Assembly (NCBI RefSeq): GCF_000355765.4
Contig: NZ_CP021106.3
Span: 1,149,137-1,213,136 of the forward strand
Reading direction: 5' to 3'
DNA: 64,000 nt
DNA from: Nitrosospira lacus
GTDB taxonomy: Bacteria; Pseudomonadota; Gammaproteobacteria; Burkholderiales; Nitrosomonadaceae
The notes under the pieces were generated by a model that made no database searches, was not told the origin of the DNA, and saw only the letters and a program-made list of their open reading frames with translations. The translations under genes and the position numbers were made by a program. Below, in pieces: positions 10,084 through 20,129 of this stretch (position 1 is its first letter; each line of letters opens with the position of its first letter).

Positions 10084-11699
10084 TCGCTCAAAATCCTCGC
10101 TACATTCGCGGCGATGGTCTGCTCCAGTTCCCGCGCCTGGGCGTTGAGCGATTCCAGTTCTTCGTTCAGTGTTTCGAGCTGCTCCTTGAAGTCTTCGTCG
10201 CTGACGTCCTCGCCTGGCGCGACGCCGACGTAGCGGCCGGGGTTGAGCGACCAGCCCTGAGCTTCGATCTCGGCGAACGTCGCCGCCTTGCATAGGCCGG
10301 GCACGTCGGCATAGGCGGGCGTGTCACCAAAGACTTCCTTGAGCTTGGCCATCGTCTCGCCAGTGCCGACTCTTGTGTCGAGCGCCTCGCCGCGATAGAG
10401 GCGCACCAGGTTGGCGATGAACCCGATCTGCGTCGGCGTCCAGTCGCGGTGGGCGCGATCGACCTGCCGGTAAATGTGGCGGACGTCGATAAACAGCACG
10501 GTATCGGCACGCGGGGTCTTGGCCTTGCCCTTGTCGAAAAACCACAGGGTGCAGGGCAGGGTAACCGTGTAGAACATGTTGGGGCCAACGGCGACCATGA
10601 CATCCACCGCCCGCGCTTCGATCAGCTTCTGCCGCAGTTCCTGCTCGGAGGAACGGGCGTCGGAGGCCGAGTTGGCCATGACAAAGCCGGCGCGGCCTTG
10701 GCTGTTCAACGCCGAGTAGAAGAGCTGAATCCACAGGTAGTTGGCGTTGTCGGTGCGCGGCAGGCCGAAGGGAAAACGGCGACCGGCGCCGACCATGTCC
10801 TTGAGCCGCTCCTTGTCCACCGCATTGACGTTGAAGGGCGGATTGGCGAGCACGAAGTCGAACGATCCGGTGGCAGTGTGCGGGTCGTCGTAGTAGCTGT
10901 TGATGTTGCCGCCGTGTTTGATGTCGCCTTCCAGCCCATGCACGGCTAGGTTGAGACGGCACAGGCGGCCGGTTTCGTCGGTCTTTTCGACGCCGCAGAT
11001 GGCGAGTTCGGCGGCGGGGTTCTTCTGGTGCTCGGCGACGAAGCGCGCCGACTGCACGAACATGCCGCCGGAGCCGCAGGCGGGGTCGAGGATGCGGCCG
11101 TGGAAGGGTTCAATAATTTCGGCCAACAGCTTGACAATGCTGGAGGGCGTGTAGAACTCGCCGCCACCCTGGCCCTCGGTCATGGCGAAGGCGCCGAGGA
11201 AGTATTCGTAAATGCGGCCGAAGGCGTCGTAATCGAGCGTGGCCGGAATCTCGGATACCTTCTTTAGCAGTTCCTTGAGCAGAGTACTGGTGAAGAGGTT
11301 GTAAGTCTTGGGCAGCACGCCGGCGAGTTGCGGATTGTGCTTCTCGATCTCGCGCATCGCGGCATTGACCTTGGCGCCGATGTCGGCGACCTCGGCCAGC
11401 GTCAACAGGTAGTCGAAGCGCGCCTCTGGACTGAGATAGAGGATGCCTTCGGCGTGGTAGGCGGCGGGCTCATCGACCCGGCTGCCTCGGCGGGATGAGG
11501 CGCTGGCGCCTTCGAGCTTGCTGCGCTGGATGGCAAAGCGGACTTCGGCAAAGCGCAGGAAAATCAGGCCAAGGATAGGTCCGGAGTATTCCTGCGCCTT
11601 TAGGCCAGAATTGGCTCGGAACTGGTCGGCGGCATCCCACAGGCGCTTTTCGAGCGAGGTGGAAGCGGCGTTTTTTTCGGAAGGGGCTATCCAATGCAT
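10080..11699 (-). CDS. hsdM: Type I restriction-modification DNA methyltransferase subunit
   Basis: N6-adenine methyltransferase subunit of the type I system. The 539-residue protein has an N-terminal HsdM helical domain. SAM-binding motif I is [12 protein letters not shown] at about 204-215 and catalytic motif IV is NPPF at 286-289. A C-terminal coiled coil ([26 protein letters not shown]) is the part expected to contact HsdS. It starts 2 bp after the stop of the upstream DUF262 gene and overlaps hsdS by 4 bp, so the genes are tightly coupled. Confidence 0.95.
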   Translation of the reverse strand: MHWIAPSEKNAASTSLEKRLWDAADQFRANSGLKAQEYSGPILGLIFLRFAEVRFAIQRSKLEGASASSRRGSRVDEPAAYHAEGILYLSPEARFDYLLTLAEVADIGAKVNAAMREIEKHNPQLAGVLPKTYNLFTSTLLKELLKKVSEIPATLDYDAFGRIYEYFLGAFAMTEGQGGGEFYTPSSIVKLLAEIIEPFHGRILDPACGSGGMFVQSARFVAEHQKNPAAELAICGVEKTDETGRLCRLNLAVHGLEGDIKHGGNINSYYDDPHTATGSFDFVLANPPFNVNAVDKERLKDMVGAGRRFPFGLPRTDNANYLWIQLFYSALNSQGRAGFVMANSASDARSSEQELRQKLIEARAVDVMVAVGPNMFYTVTLPCTLWFFDKGKAKTPRADTVLFIDVRHIYRQVDRAHRDWTPTQIGFIANLVRLYRGEALDTRVGTGETMAKLKEVFGDTPAYADVPGLCKAATFAEIEAQGWSLNPGRYVGVAPGEDVSDEDFKEQLETLNEELESLNAQARELEQTIAANVARILSE

Positions 11700-11701
11700 G
11701 G

Positions 11702-13654
11702 TTAATCTGGCTCAATGAGTTCGAGGCCACTGTCGTGGGCCATTGATGTGGGGATGTCATCGCCTTCTTCGGCGGCTTCAGCGGTTGTCGGCGCCGCATG
11801 ACCGGTGATACGCGAGACTAGTTCCATGAGCAGCTTCTGGCGCGTTTTCATGAAACCGTCGAAGTCGTTGGCGTATAGCTCCGGCACCGGAATGCAGTGG
11901 GTTTGCAGATAGCTGGCGAGCGCGGCCTTGTCAATGGGTGGCTCGATGATCTGGCCGTTGGGGCCGGCTCTGCCCTCTTCCAGTTTCTTTAGATAGCTGG
12001 AGGGCGCGACACCGCCGATGATGCGGTTGGTCCGGTAGCCGAGCGGGGTCTTGTTAACCACGGAATCGAAGAGCGAGGCCGGCAGTTTCTGGTCTTCGCA
12101 CCATTTCTTCGGGAAGATGTGGTGAATGTCGACGCCTTCGTCGAAGAACACGGTCTGGTCGAAGGCTTGGCCGCTGCGGAAGTCGATGGCTCCTTGCCGC
12201 AATAGCAGTGCCTGCAAGCCTTTGTAGGCGGCAGAGAGGCGCGAGCGCATGGTTAGCAGCCGGTCGGTGCGCAGCACGCCATCGGTGACGGTGGAGGGTT
12301 CCGAGCCGCCGTCGAGCCAAGCCGGCACTTCGAGGATGTCCTTGGCGAAGCGGCTTTCAACCGCCGAACCGTACAGCTCGCCAAATACGCCGCACCAGTA
12401 CCAGCGGGCAATTTTGTCGTTGTTGGTGGCGTAGTCGGCCTTGTCACCGATTTCGGCAAAAATGGCGGCGAGCGGAACGAGTTGGGTCTGGTAGGGCAGA
12501 TCGACCACACGGTGAATCTGCTGCTGGCGCAGGAATTTGGCGGCGCGCTCGAAGCCGGCCCGTACCGCGTTGCAATGTTTCTTGTAGGCGGGCAGCGGTA
12601 GATCGAGCAGCGATTGGCGGGTGGCCCGGACGGCGGGCCAGTCGCTTTCCTTTTTCGATGGATCAGCGATCGCTGTGAGGCGCAGCTCCTTGGTGTGTAG
12701 CAGGGCAATGGCTTGCAGAAAGTCGGTCGAGGCCACGTTGGCAAGTACGCCTTGAGCTTGGCCGGCGGCGCGCCCGAAGTTGGCGAGACGTTTCTGGATG
12801 CCGAGCTTGAGATCGGGGCTGTCGGACCTCTCGTCGCCCAGCCAATCGTCGCGCAGCTTGTGACCTTGGGCGGCATACATGGCGGTGAGCAACTCGAAGG
12901 CATCCAGCGCCTTGCCGCCGGTGTTGACTTTCTCGAAGACGAGGCAGACGGCTTCGTGGGAGGTGTCGGCACCGAGGGCGATGACTGGCACCTGGTATTC
13001 GGCGAAGTTCTTGAGCACGTCATTCTTGAACTGCTTGAAGACGTCGCGCATCTCGGGTTTGCCCTTGGTGATCCAGTAGTCGCCGAACTCCTCCTGCCAG
13101 CTGTCCCAGTTGAACGCCTGGTTGAGCGGGTACATCAGGTTCTCGTATTCGAGCTGTGGCGAGGACAGGTTGAGAACAATGTCCTTGTCGAAATTCTCCT
13201 TGATCTTGCGGTCTTCCGGCGCGGCAAAGATTGCTGAGTCGCGGTCGGCCTCGGAATTGAGCGCCTTGCGAATGTCGATGTAGAACCACCGCTTGACCAG
13301 CCGTTTCTTGGCGGTAATGGTGGAAACGACCTGGCGGCGCATGCAGCTCTGGTACAGCGAGGTCATTCGCTGTTGACCATCGAGCAGCAGTTGTTCGGGT
13401 TTCCTCTGCGCCTCAACCGGAACGCCCTCGATCGGGCGGTAGGCGAAGACCACACCCGTGTCGATCTTCGACTTGAGCGACATAAGCGCTCCCATTGGAA
13501 AACCCCGCGAGACTGAGGCGATGAGACTCATGATTCGCTCTTCCTCCCAAACCCAGCTCCGCTGGAAATCCGGCAGCTGCAGCTTGCCGTCCTCGCAGGT
13601 CTTGAGCAGCGTCTGGAGCAACACTGGATTGGTGTCGAAGGTGGTCTTGGCCAT
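11702..13654 (-). CDS. GmrSD-like DUF262/DUF1524 protein, first gene of the hsd operon
   Basis: About 650 residues when started at the ATG at 13654, which has GGGAG some 10 bp upstream; an open frame further upstream has no support. The N-terminal DUF262 (ParB-like NTPase/nuclease fold) is marked by [10 protein letters not shown] near residue 28 and [12 protein letters not shown] near 90-100. The C-terminal DUF1524 His-Me nuclease motif [11 protein letters not shown] lies near 508-518, followed by the conserved asparagine and arginine in [14 protein letters not shown]. This domain pair is that of GmrSD type IV restriction enzymes, which attack modified phage DNA, and of related single-chain proteins such as BrxU. 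Here it is 2 bp from hsdM, forming one operon with a type I system. Confidence 0.88.
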   Translation of the reverse strand: MAKTTFDTNPVLLQTLLKTCEDGKLQLPDFQRSWVWEEERIMSLIASVSRGFPMGALMSLKSKIDTGVVFAYRPIEGVPVEAQRKPEQLLLDGQQRMTSLYQSCMRRQVVSTITAKKRLVKRWFYIDIRKALNSEADRDSAIFAAPEDRKIKENFDKDIVLNLSSPQLEYENLMYPLNQAFNWDSWQEEFGDYWITKGKPEMRDVFKQFKNDVLKNFAEYQVPVIALGADTSHEAVCLVFEKVNTGGKALDAFELLTAMYAAQGHKLRDDWLGDERSDSPDLKLGIQKRLANFGRAAGQAQGVLANVASTDFLQAIALLHTKELRLTAIADPSKKESDWPAVRATRQSLLDLPLPAYKKHCNAVRAGFERAAKFLRQQQIHRVVDLPYQTQLVPLAAIFAEIGDKADYATNNDKIARWYWCGVFGELYGSAVESRFAKDILEVPAWLDGGSEPSTVTDGVLRTDRLLTMRSRLSAAYKGLQALLLRQGAIDFRSGQAFDQTVFFDEGVDIHHIFPKKWCEDQKLPASLFDSVVNKTPLGYRTNRIIGGVAPSSYLKKLEEGRAGPNGQIIEPPIDKAALASYLQTHCIPVPELYANDFDGFMKTRQKLLMELVSRITGHAAPTTAEAAEEGDDIPTSMAHDSGLELIEPD

Positions 13655-14136
13655 CAGTGAGGCACTCCCTTTGTATTCTTGTTGGGCAACTTGGCTATAT
13701 TGGGGCGTTCGGAGCTGCCAACAAACAAACATCCGAGGAAAGCCGCTATTGTCCGACAATCTCCAGCCAAGAACAAACGAGTTATGCAAGTTCGATGATG
13801 GGGCGCGCAAACGGCTTTTCGGAGCGAATGGGTTGATGCAACTGTCGATCCCGATAGCGAAGCGCTAACGGAGTGCAGCAACACCCTTGCGCCATGCAGT
13901 GAAGGCGCGGACGCGCTGAATAGCAGGGCGAGCGGCGAAGGGACGCAAGACATAACACCTTGTGCAGCGCGCCATTGCCGCCATACGCACATAGTTGCGC
14001 GAGAACGTGCCGAGCCTGTTCCGGCACATGCGCAATTGGACCAACTTCCTAATACGGGGAAACTGGTCAGGAAACCGTTAACCGCCGGTTATCCGATTTT
14101 AAATATGAGTAGGGAGAGTAGGTGTGTGGTATATAT
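13655..14136. other. Divergent intergenic region of the island
   Basis: No gene is supported between the divergent DUF262 and HTH-GTPase genes. A long imperfect hairpin is present at 13995-14035: TTGCGC/GCGCAA on the outside and GTGCCG/CGGCAC inside, with a 9-nt loop. The operator and promoter of the HTH-GTPase gene follow from 14137. No convincing minus-strand promoter for the hsd operon was found. Confidence 0.5.
13995..14035. repeat. Two-tier inverted repeat in the island divergent region
   Basis: TTGCGC (13995-14000) pairs with GCGCAA (14030-14035). Inside it, GTGCCG (14007-14012) pairs with CGGCAC (14022-14027). No T run follows, so an operator or RNA structure is more likely than a terminator. 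Confidence 0.5.
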
Positions 14137-14176
14137 CATATATGCAATTTATTTATTGTATTTTATTGCATATATG
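14137..14176. promoter_or_regulatory. Perfect 12-bp inverted repeat, probable operator of the HTH-GTPase gene
   Basis: CATATATGCAAT (14137-14148) is the exact reverse complement of ATTGCATATATG (14165-14176), with a 16-bp A/T-rich spacer. Each arm itself contains the 8-bp palindrome CATATATG, and the two are 32 bp apart, about three helical turns. The right arm covers the -35 box of the downstream promoter. Such a layout is typical of autorepression by an XRE-type HTH protein, which the downstream gene encodes. Confidence 0.7.
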
Positions 14177-14194
14177 ACGATTATTCCATATACT
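14166..14194 (+). promoter_or_regulatory. Sigma70-type promoter of the HTH-GTPase gene
   Basis: -35 TTGCAT (14166-14171), a 17-bp spacer, and -10 TATACT (14189-14194). The expected start is near 14201, giving a leader of about 36 nt that includes the ribosome-binding site. The -35 lies within the right arm of the inverted repeat at 14165-14176. Confidence 0.65.
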
Positions 14195-14236
14195 CCTTGA
14201 ACGGCTACATTGAGCCGAGGAGACAGGAGTGAAGAG

Positions 14237-16417
14237 ATGGAATTGATTAAATTAGTGCCGGTCACTGTTGGGCGGGACATCGCGCGGTTTCGTGCTGAAT
14301 TCGGCGCCACCCAGAGCCAGCTAGCTGCGAAATCGGGCGTCGACCAAAGCCGGATTTCACGAATCGAGAATGGGGAAGCAGGTACTGATGATGAGCTAGA
14401 ACGCATTCTCGTCGCGCTAAAATCCTTGGGATCGAAGGATGCTGATGACTACAGAGCCTTCCTTGTCAAAGACTGGCAGCATGTCGAGCGACCCGATTTC
14501 TCTAATCCCCAGCGAAACATCCTTGAACTTGCCGAGGAGGGGCTTCGGCAGATTGCAGAGTTCCTTGCCGAGGAAAGGCCCTGGCCGCTCAAACGGCAGC
14601 TCGAGCGGCAGCGGGCTGGCATCGAGGCCTCGGCTGCATACCTTGGTAAGGCAAGTCACCAGATCGCGTTTATTGGGGAAGTAGGTGTCGGCAAATCCAC
14701 CGCAATCAGTTTCCTTTACGGACTGCTGGACCCAGTATCATCGGCGAGCGATCTCCGTGAGCGCGTTGTCCTTGAAACTGGTGGTGGCCATACCACGCTG
14801 TGCGAAGTTAATATCCGGCGCGGCCCTGGATTTGGGATCGTGGTCCAGGCTCAGTCAGACGAGGAAATGCGAAAACTCATCGGTGATTTCTGCGCGGCCA
14901 CTTGGCTGCGCTGCACGGTCAGCGATGGACAGAAGAACGACAGCGTTAATGTAAGCGAGGAGGTCCAGCGCGCTCTGCGCAATATATCGGGCCTTACGGT
15001 CAAACGTGAACGTGATATGCAAGGAAAGACTACTTCACGCGATCAGGCACTCGAACTCGCCAGCCACTGTGCCACAGAGGAAGAGTTTCGAGCGCGAGTC
15101 ATCGAGTCCATGAATCTCGAGCAGCGGACGCGTCGAGAAATATGGATTGAGGATGCTGGTGGAAAGACTGCCATGCAGCAGCTACGCAAGCTGTTTCGCG
15201 ATATCAACAATGGCCGTCTCTCCGATGTACCACTCCCCGCATCGATCGACCTACTTATTCCTGGGTTCGGATTGGAATTGCCCGGAATGACGATTTCGGT
15301 TGTGGATACTAAGGGGCTTGACGAGGTTGCGGTACGCGCCGACCTCGACGCCCGGCTGAAGGACTCGCGGACCCATGTGGTCCTGTGCTCAACCTTTAAT
15401 CAGGCCCCAAGTACCTCTGTTCAGCTCCTGCTCAACCATCTTCGCAATGCACATGGGATTCATGTGGGCGGCGGAAAGGTGTCGGTGCTAGCCCTCCCAC
15501 GCGATAATGAGGCGATGGCAGTGAAGGACGACACTGGCGAGCCTCCGATTGATGATAAGGACGGCTATGATTTGAAGCGCGATCAGATCACTCGGACGCT
15601 AGTCGGCGCTGACGGGGCGTTGAGCGAAGTTCCAATCCTTTTTTTCAACGCGAAGAAGGACGACGCAGCCCGGGTTCGGGAACAGTTACTCGAACAGATC
15701 GTCTGGTTGCGCAAATCTTACGAAGAGCGGCTGCTCGACGAATGTGCGGCAGCCGACGAGGTGGTCCGTAACCATGAAACTCAAGCCTTCTCGGCAGCGG
15801 TGCAGGAGGTCGCCGCTCGCCTTGCCCACTTTCTAGATGCCCATACATCCTTACCGCCTCGTATCCGACAACCCTCCCAGGAGCTCATCGATGCCATGAG
15901 CAAAATCCGCTATGCTTCGACGATCTGGGCGATGACCCGTCGTAATGGTGAGTATTACAATTTCAGCGTTAGCCACCAGGTCGGTGCCGGGGGCGCCAGG
16001 GACGCGCTCCTCCGCAGCAAGACCTGGTTCGACAAACTGCAGGGCGTCCTCGACACTTTGAAGCAGGATTCCGACCTCATGCTGGCACAAAAGACGATCC
16101 AGCAAGTCGAGGCCAGCGCAGACGGTTGGCGGCGGACCTTTGCTGAGTCCGCGCGCACGGCGGCGGTTGAGATTTATCGTGGGCCGCTCGAGGCGGACGA
16201 GGAACTCTGGTCCAAATGCGCCAACCAGTGGGGTGGAGGACCTGGCTTCAAAGATCGCGTCGCACGCATCATCCGCGACTGGTTTGACGCGCGGATCGAA
16301 CTGAACCAGAAGCTCGAAGGCGTTATGGCGGCCCTATGGGAGGAAGCCGTTGTTCGACCAGTTGGGCGGTTATCGGATGAAAGCGCAGGTGATCTACCCA
16401 AAAATAGTGGTGAGTGA
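14237..16417 (+). CDS. XRE-type HTH fused to a dynamin-like GTPase, candidate defence protein
   Basis: I do not know a named family for this 726-residue protein. The ATG at 14237 is preceded by AGGAG; the open frame extends 9 codons further. Residues about 10-65 form a Cro/XRE helix-turn-helix (TQSQLAAKSGVDQSRISRIENGE). A P-loop GEVGVGKST lies at about 147-154, a G2-like threonine segment GGGHTTLCEV follows, and G3 is DTKG at about 357-360, with helical regions around and after it. This is the layout of large dynamin-like GTPases, with no membrane segment. A clear G4 motif is not visible. It faces away from the restriction operon, has its own autoregulatory-looking operator, and lies in a defence-type island, so an anti-phage role is plausible but unproven. 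Confidence 0.85.
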   Translation: MELIKLVPVTVGRDIARFRAEFGATQSQLAAKSGVDQSRISRIENGEAGTDDELERILVALKSLGSKDADDYRAFLVKDWQHVERPDFSNPQRNILELAEEGLRQIAEFLAEERPWPLKRQLERQRAGIEASAAYLGKASHQIAFIGEVGVGKSTAISFLYGLLDPVSSASDLRERVVLETGGGHTTLCEVNIRRGPGFGIVVQAQSDEEMRKLIGDFCAATWLRCTVSDGQKNDSVNVSEEVQRALRNISGLTVKRERDMQGKTTSRDQALELASHCATEEEFRARVIESMNLEQRTRREIWIEDAGGKTAMQQLRKLFRDINNGRLSDVPLPASIDLLIPGFGLELPGMTISVVDTKGLDEVAVRADLDARLKDSRTHVVLCSTFNQAPSTSVQLLLNHLRNAHGIHVGGGKVSVLALPRDNEAMAVKDDTGEPPIDDKDGYDLKRDQITRTLVGADGALSEVPILFFNAKKDDAARVREQLLEQIVWLRKSYEERLLDECAAADEVVRNHETQAFSAAVQEVAARLAHFLDAHTSLPPRIRQPSQELIDAMSKIRYASTIWAMTRRNGEYYNFSVSHQVGAGGARDALLRSKTWFDKLQGVLDTLKQDSDLMLAQKTIQQVEASADGWRRTFAESARTAAVEIYRGPLEADEELWSKCANQWGGGPGFKDRVARIIRDWFDARIELNQKLEGVMAALWEEAVVRPVGRLSDESAGDLPKNSGE

Positions 16418-16942
16418 ACTTTTTGCGTTTCCTACCAGATTTGTCTCGTAGCGTGAAATACGGTCCTGCCATCTCACTGCATTCGACAAACTCGAATGCC
16501 GGTGGCGCAAACCATTCACCGATTCCCCAGCTGGCCTGATCATTGTCTGTAACCAACGTAACTCAAGCGTTGTGTTCTAGGTTGTGCCTAACTCCTAATT
16601 AGACGCGTAGCGACGTAAAAATCGTGGTAAGAAGCGTGGTAACAAAAGAAATTGGAGGGTAAGTTTGCTATACACAGAGCAGATATCAGGCTCAAATGCG
16701 AAGGACACCCTCGCAGGTTTAGCGAAAGCCAGATTATGGATATTGTAGGCAGTGGAAACAGGCCGAGGTGAAGGATCTTTGCTAGGCGCAAGGCACGCGG
16801 ATACCACACACCACTAGTGGAAGTCAAAAACATCGGGTTAGGAAAGCCCGCACAGACGGCCATAAGGAATTTCAAAACCGGGTACGAAATAGAGGTGCAA
16901 TTAATAAGTCCTAGTAAAGAAGCGGTTCCTGGCCAACTTTTC

Positions 16943-16955
16943 CGGTTTAATGTCT
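16943..16955 (+). repeat. 13-bp direct repeat matching the 3' end of ychF (possible attR-like copy)
   Basis: CGGTTTAATGTCT, identical to 4857-4869. Read in the same frame it again encodes FRFNV, the YchF C-terminus, but without the stop codon. No longer YchF-like stretch precedes it. Confidence 0.35.
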
Positions 16956-17011
16956 GTGTTTTCTATGCCTCTTCCTTAGCCGGGGAATATTCAAGCCCAG
17001 AACATCCGTTA

Positions 17012-17040
17012 TACGGGAGTGCTGCAAGCGCACTCGCGTA
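17012..17040. repeat. Hairpin upstream of fmdB
   Basis: TACGGGAGTGC pairs with GCACTCGCGTA with one internal G/G mismatch and a short loop. It could be a terminator or boundary structure on the island side; no T run follows. Confidence 0.45.
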
Positions 17041-17184
17041 AACGGTAGGGCGACAATAAGCGAAGCGCATTACGCCGGATGACGCCTTTCCCTCGTATCT
17101 ATATTTTGATGGGCCATCGTAGCCATATTTCCCCTTGTAATCTCAATTGCAGTCCATATATCCGGTAAAACCAAGTGGTTGAGG

Positions 17185-17190
17185 TATAAT
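17185..17190 (+). promoter_or_regulatory. Candidate -10 element for the fmdB-DUF502-aspS operon
   Basis: A perfect TATAAT lies 43 bp before the fmdB start. No good -35 is at standard spacing; TTGCAG at 17147-17152 is too far away. The site is the first chromosomal promoter candidate after the island. Confidence 0.35.
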
Positions 17191-17227
17191 CCTGTTTCTT
17201 TCAAATTCCGCTTTGCTGGAGGTTGTC

Positions 17228-17521
17228 ATGCCGATTTATGAATATCGCTGTGGGTCTTGTGGGTTTGAAAAAGAATATCTGCAAAAAGTAAATGACGCGC
17301 CGGTTGCGGCTTGTCCCGCATGCGGCAGCAATGCTTACACGAAACTTATTTCCGCTGCAGGTTTTCAGTTGAAGGGCAGTGGCTGGTACGCGACCGATTT
17401 CAAGAATGGCGCGAAGCCGAAACCCAGTCCGGATACCGCAGCCGCGGCTACAAAGAGCGAGGCTGCCGGTACAGCGACACCCGCCGCCGACTCTGCGTGC
17501 CCGGCTTGCGCCGCTGACTGA
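17228..17521 (+). CDS. FmdB family zinc-ribbon regulatory protein
   Basis: Small (97 aa) protein with an N-terminal zinc ribbon: CGSCG at about residues 8-12 and CPAC at about 29-32 (MPIYEYRCGSCGFEKEYLQ...AACPACGS). It ends in an alanine/proline-rich tail with a further CPAC near the C-terminus. The FmdB family takes its name from a methanotroph regulator of an amide porin, but most members have no proven role. GGAGG 5 bp before the ATG sets the start. It precedes DUF502 and aspS, a conserved betaproteobacterial cluster. Confidence 0.88.
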   Translation: MPIYEYRCGSCGFEKEYLQKVNDAPVAACPACGSNAYTKLISAAGFQLKGSGWYATDFKNGAKPKPSPDTAAAATKSEAAGTATPAADSACPACAAD

Positions 17522-17547
17522 CTCCCCGGCGCGGTTATCTTCCAACA

Positions 17548-18228
17548 ATGAAACGTTACTTCATCACCGGGCTTCTTATCTGGGTACCTCTCGGCATCAC
17601 CGCGTGGGCATTGAAGTTTCTGATTGGAACCATGGACCAATCACTATTGCTATTGCCGGCCAGGCTTCATCCTGAAGCCTTGGTGGGTTTTCATGTCCCC
17701 GGTGTCGGCACCGTGCTGACATTGCTGGTGGTGTTCATCACCGGCTTGTTGACGACCAATATTATCGGCCAGCGGCTGGTGTTATTCTGGGAAGGCGTGT
17801 TATGGCGCATCCCGGTGGTAAAGTCGATTTATTACGGCGTCAAGCAAGTCAGCGATACGTTATTCTCCAGTCAGGGTGAGGCTTTCCGAAAGGCGCTGCT
17901 GGTGCAATATCCGCGCAAGGGTTCATGGACTATCGCGTTCATGACCGGATACCCCGGCGGGGATGTGGTTAACCATCTTCAGGGAGAGTATGTGAGCGTG
18001 TATGTGCCCACCACGCCCAACCCCACTTCCGGATTTTTCCTGATGATGCCGAAAAGCGATGTGATAGAACTCGATATGAGCGTGGATGCGGCGCTCAAGT
18101 ACATTATTTCCATGGGTGTCGTAACACCCAGTAATGGAAAAAAGAATCCCGTTCAGTCACAAGCGGCATTGCTGCACGGCAACAGCTCCGCCAGTTCCGC
18201 CAGCTCTTCACCAAGCGACAAATCCTGA
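17548..18228 (+). CDS. DUF502 family membrane protein
   Basis: 226-residue inner-membrane protein with two N-terminal membrane segments ([20 protein letters not shown] and [20 protein letters not shown]) and a conserved cytosolic part ([42 protein letters not shown]) characteristic of DUF502. The function is unknown. It lies 26 bp after fmdB and 31 bp before aspS on the same strand and probably shares their transcript. Confidence 0.88.
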   Translation: MKRYFITGLLIWVPLGITAWALKFLIGTMDQSLLLLPARLHPEALVGFHVPGVGTVLTLLVVFITGLLTTNIIGQRLVLFWEGVLWRIPVVKSIYYGVKQVSDTLFSSQGEAFRKALLVQYPRKGSWTIAFMTGYPGGDVVNHLQGEYVSVYVPTTPNPTSGFFLMMPKSDVIELDMSVDAALKYIISMGVVTPSNGKKNPVQSQAALLHGNSSASSASSSPSDKS

Positions 18229-18259
18229 TTCCTATTTTTCCCTGATTTTCCGACACGCC

Positions 18260-20041
18260 ATGCGCACCAACTACTGCGGCCTCATTGATGCTAAATATCT
18301 GAACCAGACAGTCACTCTTTACGGCTGGGTGCATCGTCGCCGCGATCACGGCGGCGTTATTTTTATTGATATGCGCGACCGCGAGGGTCTGGTGCAAGTG
18401 GTGTGTGACCCGGACAATGTGACGGCTTTCCAAAGTGCGGAAAAGATTCGTAATGAGTTCGTGCTGGAAATTATGGGCACAGTGCGGCATCGTCCCGCCG
18501 GCACGGCTAATCCCAATCTCGTCAGCGGTGAAATTGAGGTGCTGGTACAGTCTATCGAGATCCTCAACGCCTCGCTGACGCCACCGTTTCTGATGGATGA
18601 CGAAAACCTGAGTGAGGCCGTGCGTCTGGAACACCGCTATCTCGATTTACGGCGTCCGCAGATGCAGGCAAACTTGCGTTTGCGCTACAAGGTGGCAATG
18701 GCGGTTCGCGTATTTCTCGATCAGCACGGCTTTATCGATATCGAAACGCCGATGCTGACAAAATCGACACCGGAGGGCGCGCGCGACTATCTGGTACCCT
18801 CGCGCGTCAATATCGGGCATTTCTTTGCATTGCCGCAGTCGCCGCAGTTATTCAAACAATTACTGATGATTGCAGGGTTCGACCGCTATTATCAGATCAC
18901 CAAATGTTTTCGTGACGAAGATTTGCGCGCGGACCGCCAGCCCGAATTCACCCAGATTGATATCGAGACGTCTTTCCTGAACGAAGCTCAGATCATGGCA
19001 CTGATGGAAGAGATGATTTGCGGTTTGTTCAGAAGCGTAATGAATATCGATCTTCCGACCCCTTTCCCGCGCTTGACATACGCTGAAGCCATGTCCCGGT
19101 ATGGTTCCGACAAGCCCGATTTGCGCGTGCCGCTGGTTTTGACGGAGCTTACCGACGTGATGAAGGAGGTGGAATTCAAGGTTTTCCGCGAGGCGGCACA
19201 GAAACCGGGCGGGCGTGTGGCGGCGCTGCGGGTTCCGGCGGGCGGGGAATTATCGCGCAAGGAGATCGACGACTACACCAGTTTTGTGGCGATATACGGC
19301 GCGAAAGGGCTTGCCTACATTAAAGTGAATGCGCTGGAAAAAGGTCTTGAGGGCTTGCAGTCGCCGATACTCAAATTCCTGCCGGAGGCGGTGGTAAACG
19401 TCATCCTGGCGCGTACCGGGGCAAAAGATGGCGATCTCATATTCTTTGGCGCGGACAAGGCACATGTGGTGAATGAGGCGCTGGGAGCGCTGCGTGCCAG
19501 GGCCGGACATGACCGGGGGCTTGCGGAATCCGGATGGAAGCCCTTGTGGGTGATCGATTTTCCCATGTTTGAGCATGATGATGAGGAAAATCGCTGGAAA
19601 GCCTTGCACCATCCCTTTACTTCGCCCGCCGATGGTCACGAAGACCTCCTGGAAACCGATCCCGGAAGAGCCTTATCCAAGGCGTACGACATGGTACTGA
19701 ACGGATCGGAGATCGGCGGCGGTTCGGTGCGTATTCATCGCCAGGACGTGCAGTCAAAAGTATTCCGTGCCTTGAATATCGGGGCCGAAGAGGCACATGA
19801 AAAATTCGGTTTTCTGCTGGAAGCGCTGCAATATGGCGCACCGCCTCACGGCGGCATCGCGTTCGGTCTGGACCGCGTAGTTACCATGATGACGGGTGAA
19901 GAATCGATCCGTGATGTGATAGCCTTTCCCAAGACTCAACGCGCCCAATGTCTGTTGACTCACGCGCCCAGTGCGGTGGGTGAAAAGCAGTTGCGGGAAC
20001 TGCATATCAAGTTGCGGCACGTGGAAGCGCTAAAAGGCTAG
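18260..20041 (+). CDS. aspS: Aspartyl-tRNA synthetase
   Basis: Class II synthetase of bacterial type, 593 residues from ATG 18260 ([32 protein letters not shown]). The open frame runs further upstream but overlaps DUF502 and lacks the family N-terminus. It has an OB-fold anticodon domain (about 1-110), motif 2 [18 protein letters not shown], a GAD insertion domain, and motif 3 with GLDR near the C-terminus. Betaproteobacterial AspRS is often non-discriminating (Asp/Asn); the sequence alone does not settle this here. Confidence 0.95.
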   Translation: MRTNYCGLIDAKYLNQTVTLYGWVHRRRDHGGVIFIDMRDREGLVQVVCDPDNVTAFQSAEKIRNEFVLEIMGTVRHRPAGTANPNLVSGEIEVLVQSIEILNASLTPPFLMDDENLSEAVRLEHRYLDLRRPQMQANLRLRYKVAMAVRVFLDQHGFIDIETPMLTKSTPEGARDYLVPSRVNIGHFFALPQSPQLFKQLLMIAGFDRYYQITKCFRDEDLRADRQPEFTQIDIETSFLNEAQIMALMEEMICGLFRSVMNIDLPTPFPRLTYAEAMSRYGSDKPDLRVPLVLTELTDVMKEVEFKVFREAAQKPGGRVAALRVPAGGELSRKEIDDYTSFVAIYGAKGLAYIKVNALEKGLEGLQSPILKFLPEAVVNVILARTGAKDGDLIFFGADKAHVVNEALGALRARAGHDRGLAESGWKPLWVIDFPMFEHDDEENRWKALHHPFTSPADGHEDLLETDPGRALSKAYDMVLNGSEIGGGSVRIHRQDVQSKVFRALNIGAEEAHEKFGFLLEALQYGAPPHGGIAFGLDRVVTMMTGEESIRDVIAFPKTQRAQCLLTHAPSAVGEKQLRELHIKLRHVEALKG

Positions 20042-20129
20042 GAGTTAAGGGTTAAAGGTTGAACTGCTGGAATCCGGACGGTAGGAACCATTTGCCGGCT
20101 TAACTTGAATCTCTGCATCCGGGGTGAAA

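Larger units (their letters stand above)
16418..17160. other. About 0.8 kb without a supported gene at the distal island end
   Basis: Several short frames exist on both strands but none has a ribosome-binding site, recognisable domain or convincing composition. One 77-codon frame on the minus strand (16323-16556) overlaps the end of the GTPase gene and is the most protein-like. A hairpin lies at 17012-17040, and the 13-bp repeat matching the end of ychF is at 16943-16955. The stretch looks like decayed sequence at an island boundary. Confidence 0.5.

Noticed and set aside
16323-16556. 77-codon minus-strand frame overlapping the end of the HTH-GTPase gene
   Set aside because: It has a plausible amino acid mix but no ribosome-binding site, no recognised domain, and overlaps a well-supported gene by about 95 bp.
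16817-17041. 74-codon + strand frame near the distal 13-bp repeat
   Set aside because: No domain or ribosome-binding site; it only reproduces the FRFNV of YchF at the repeat.
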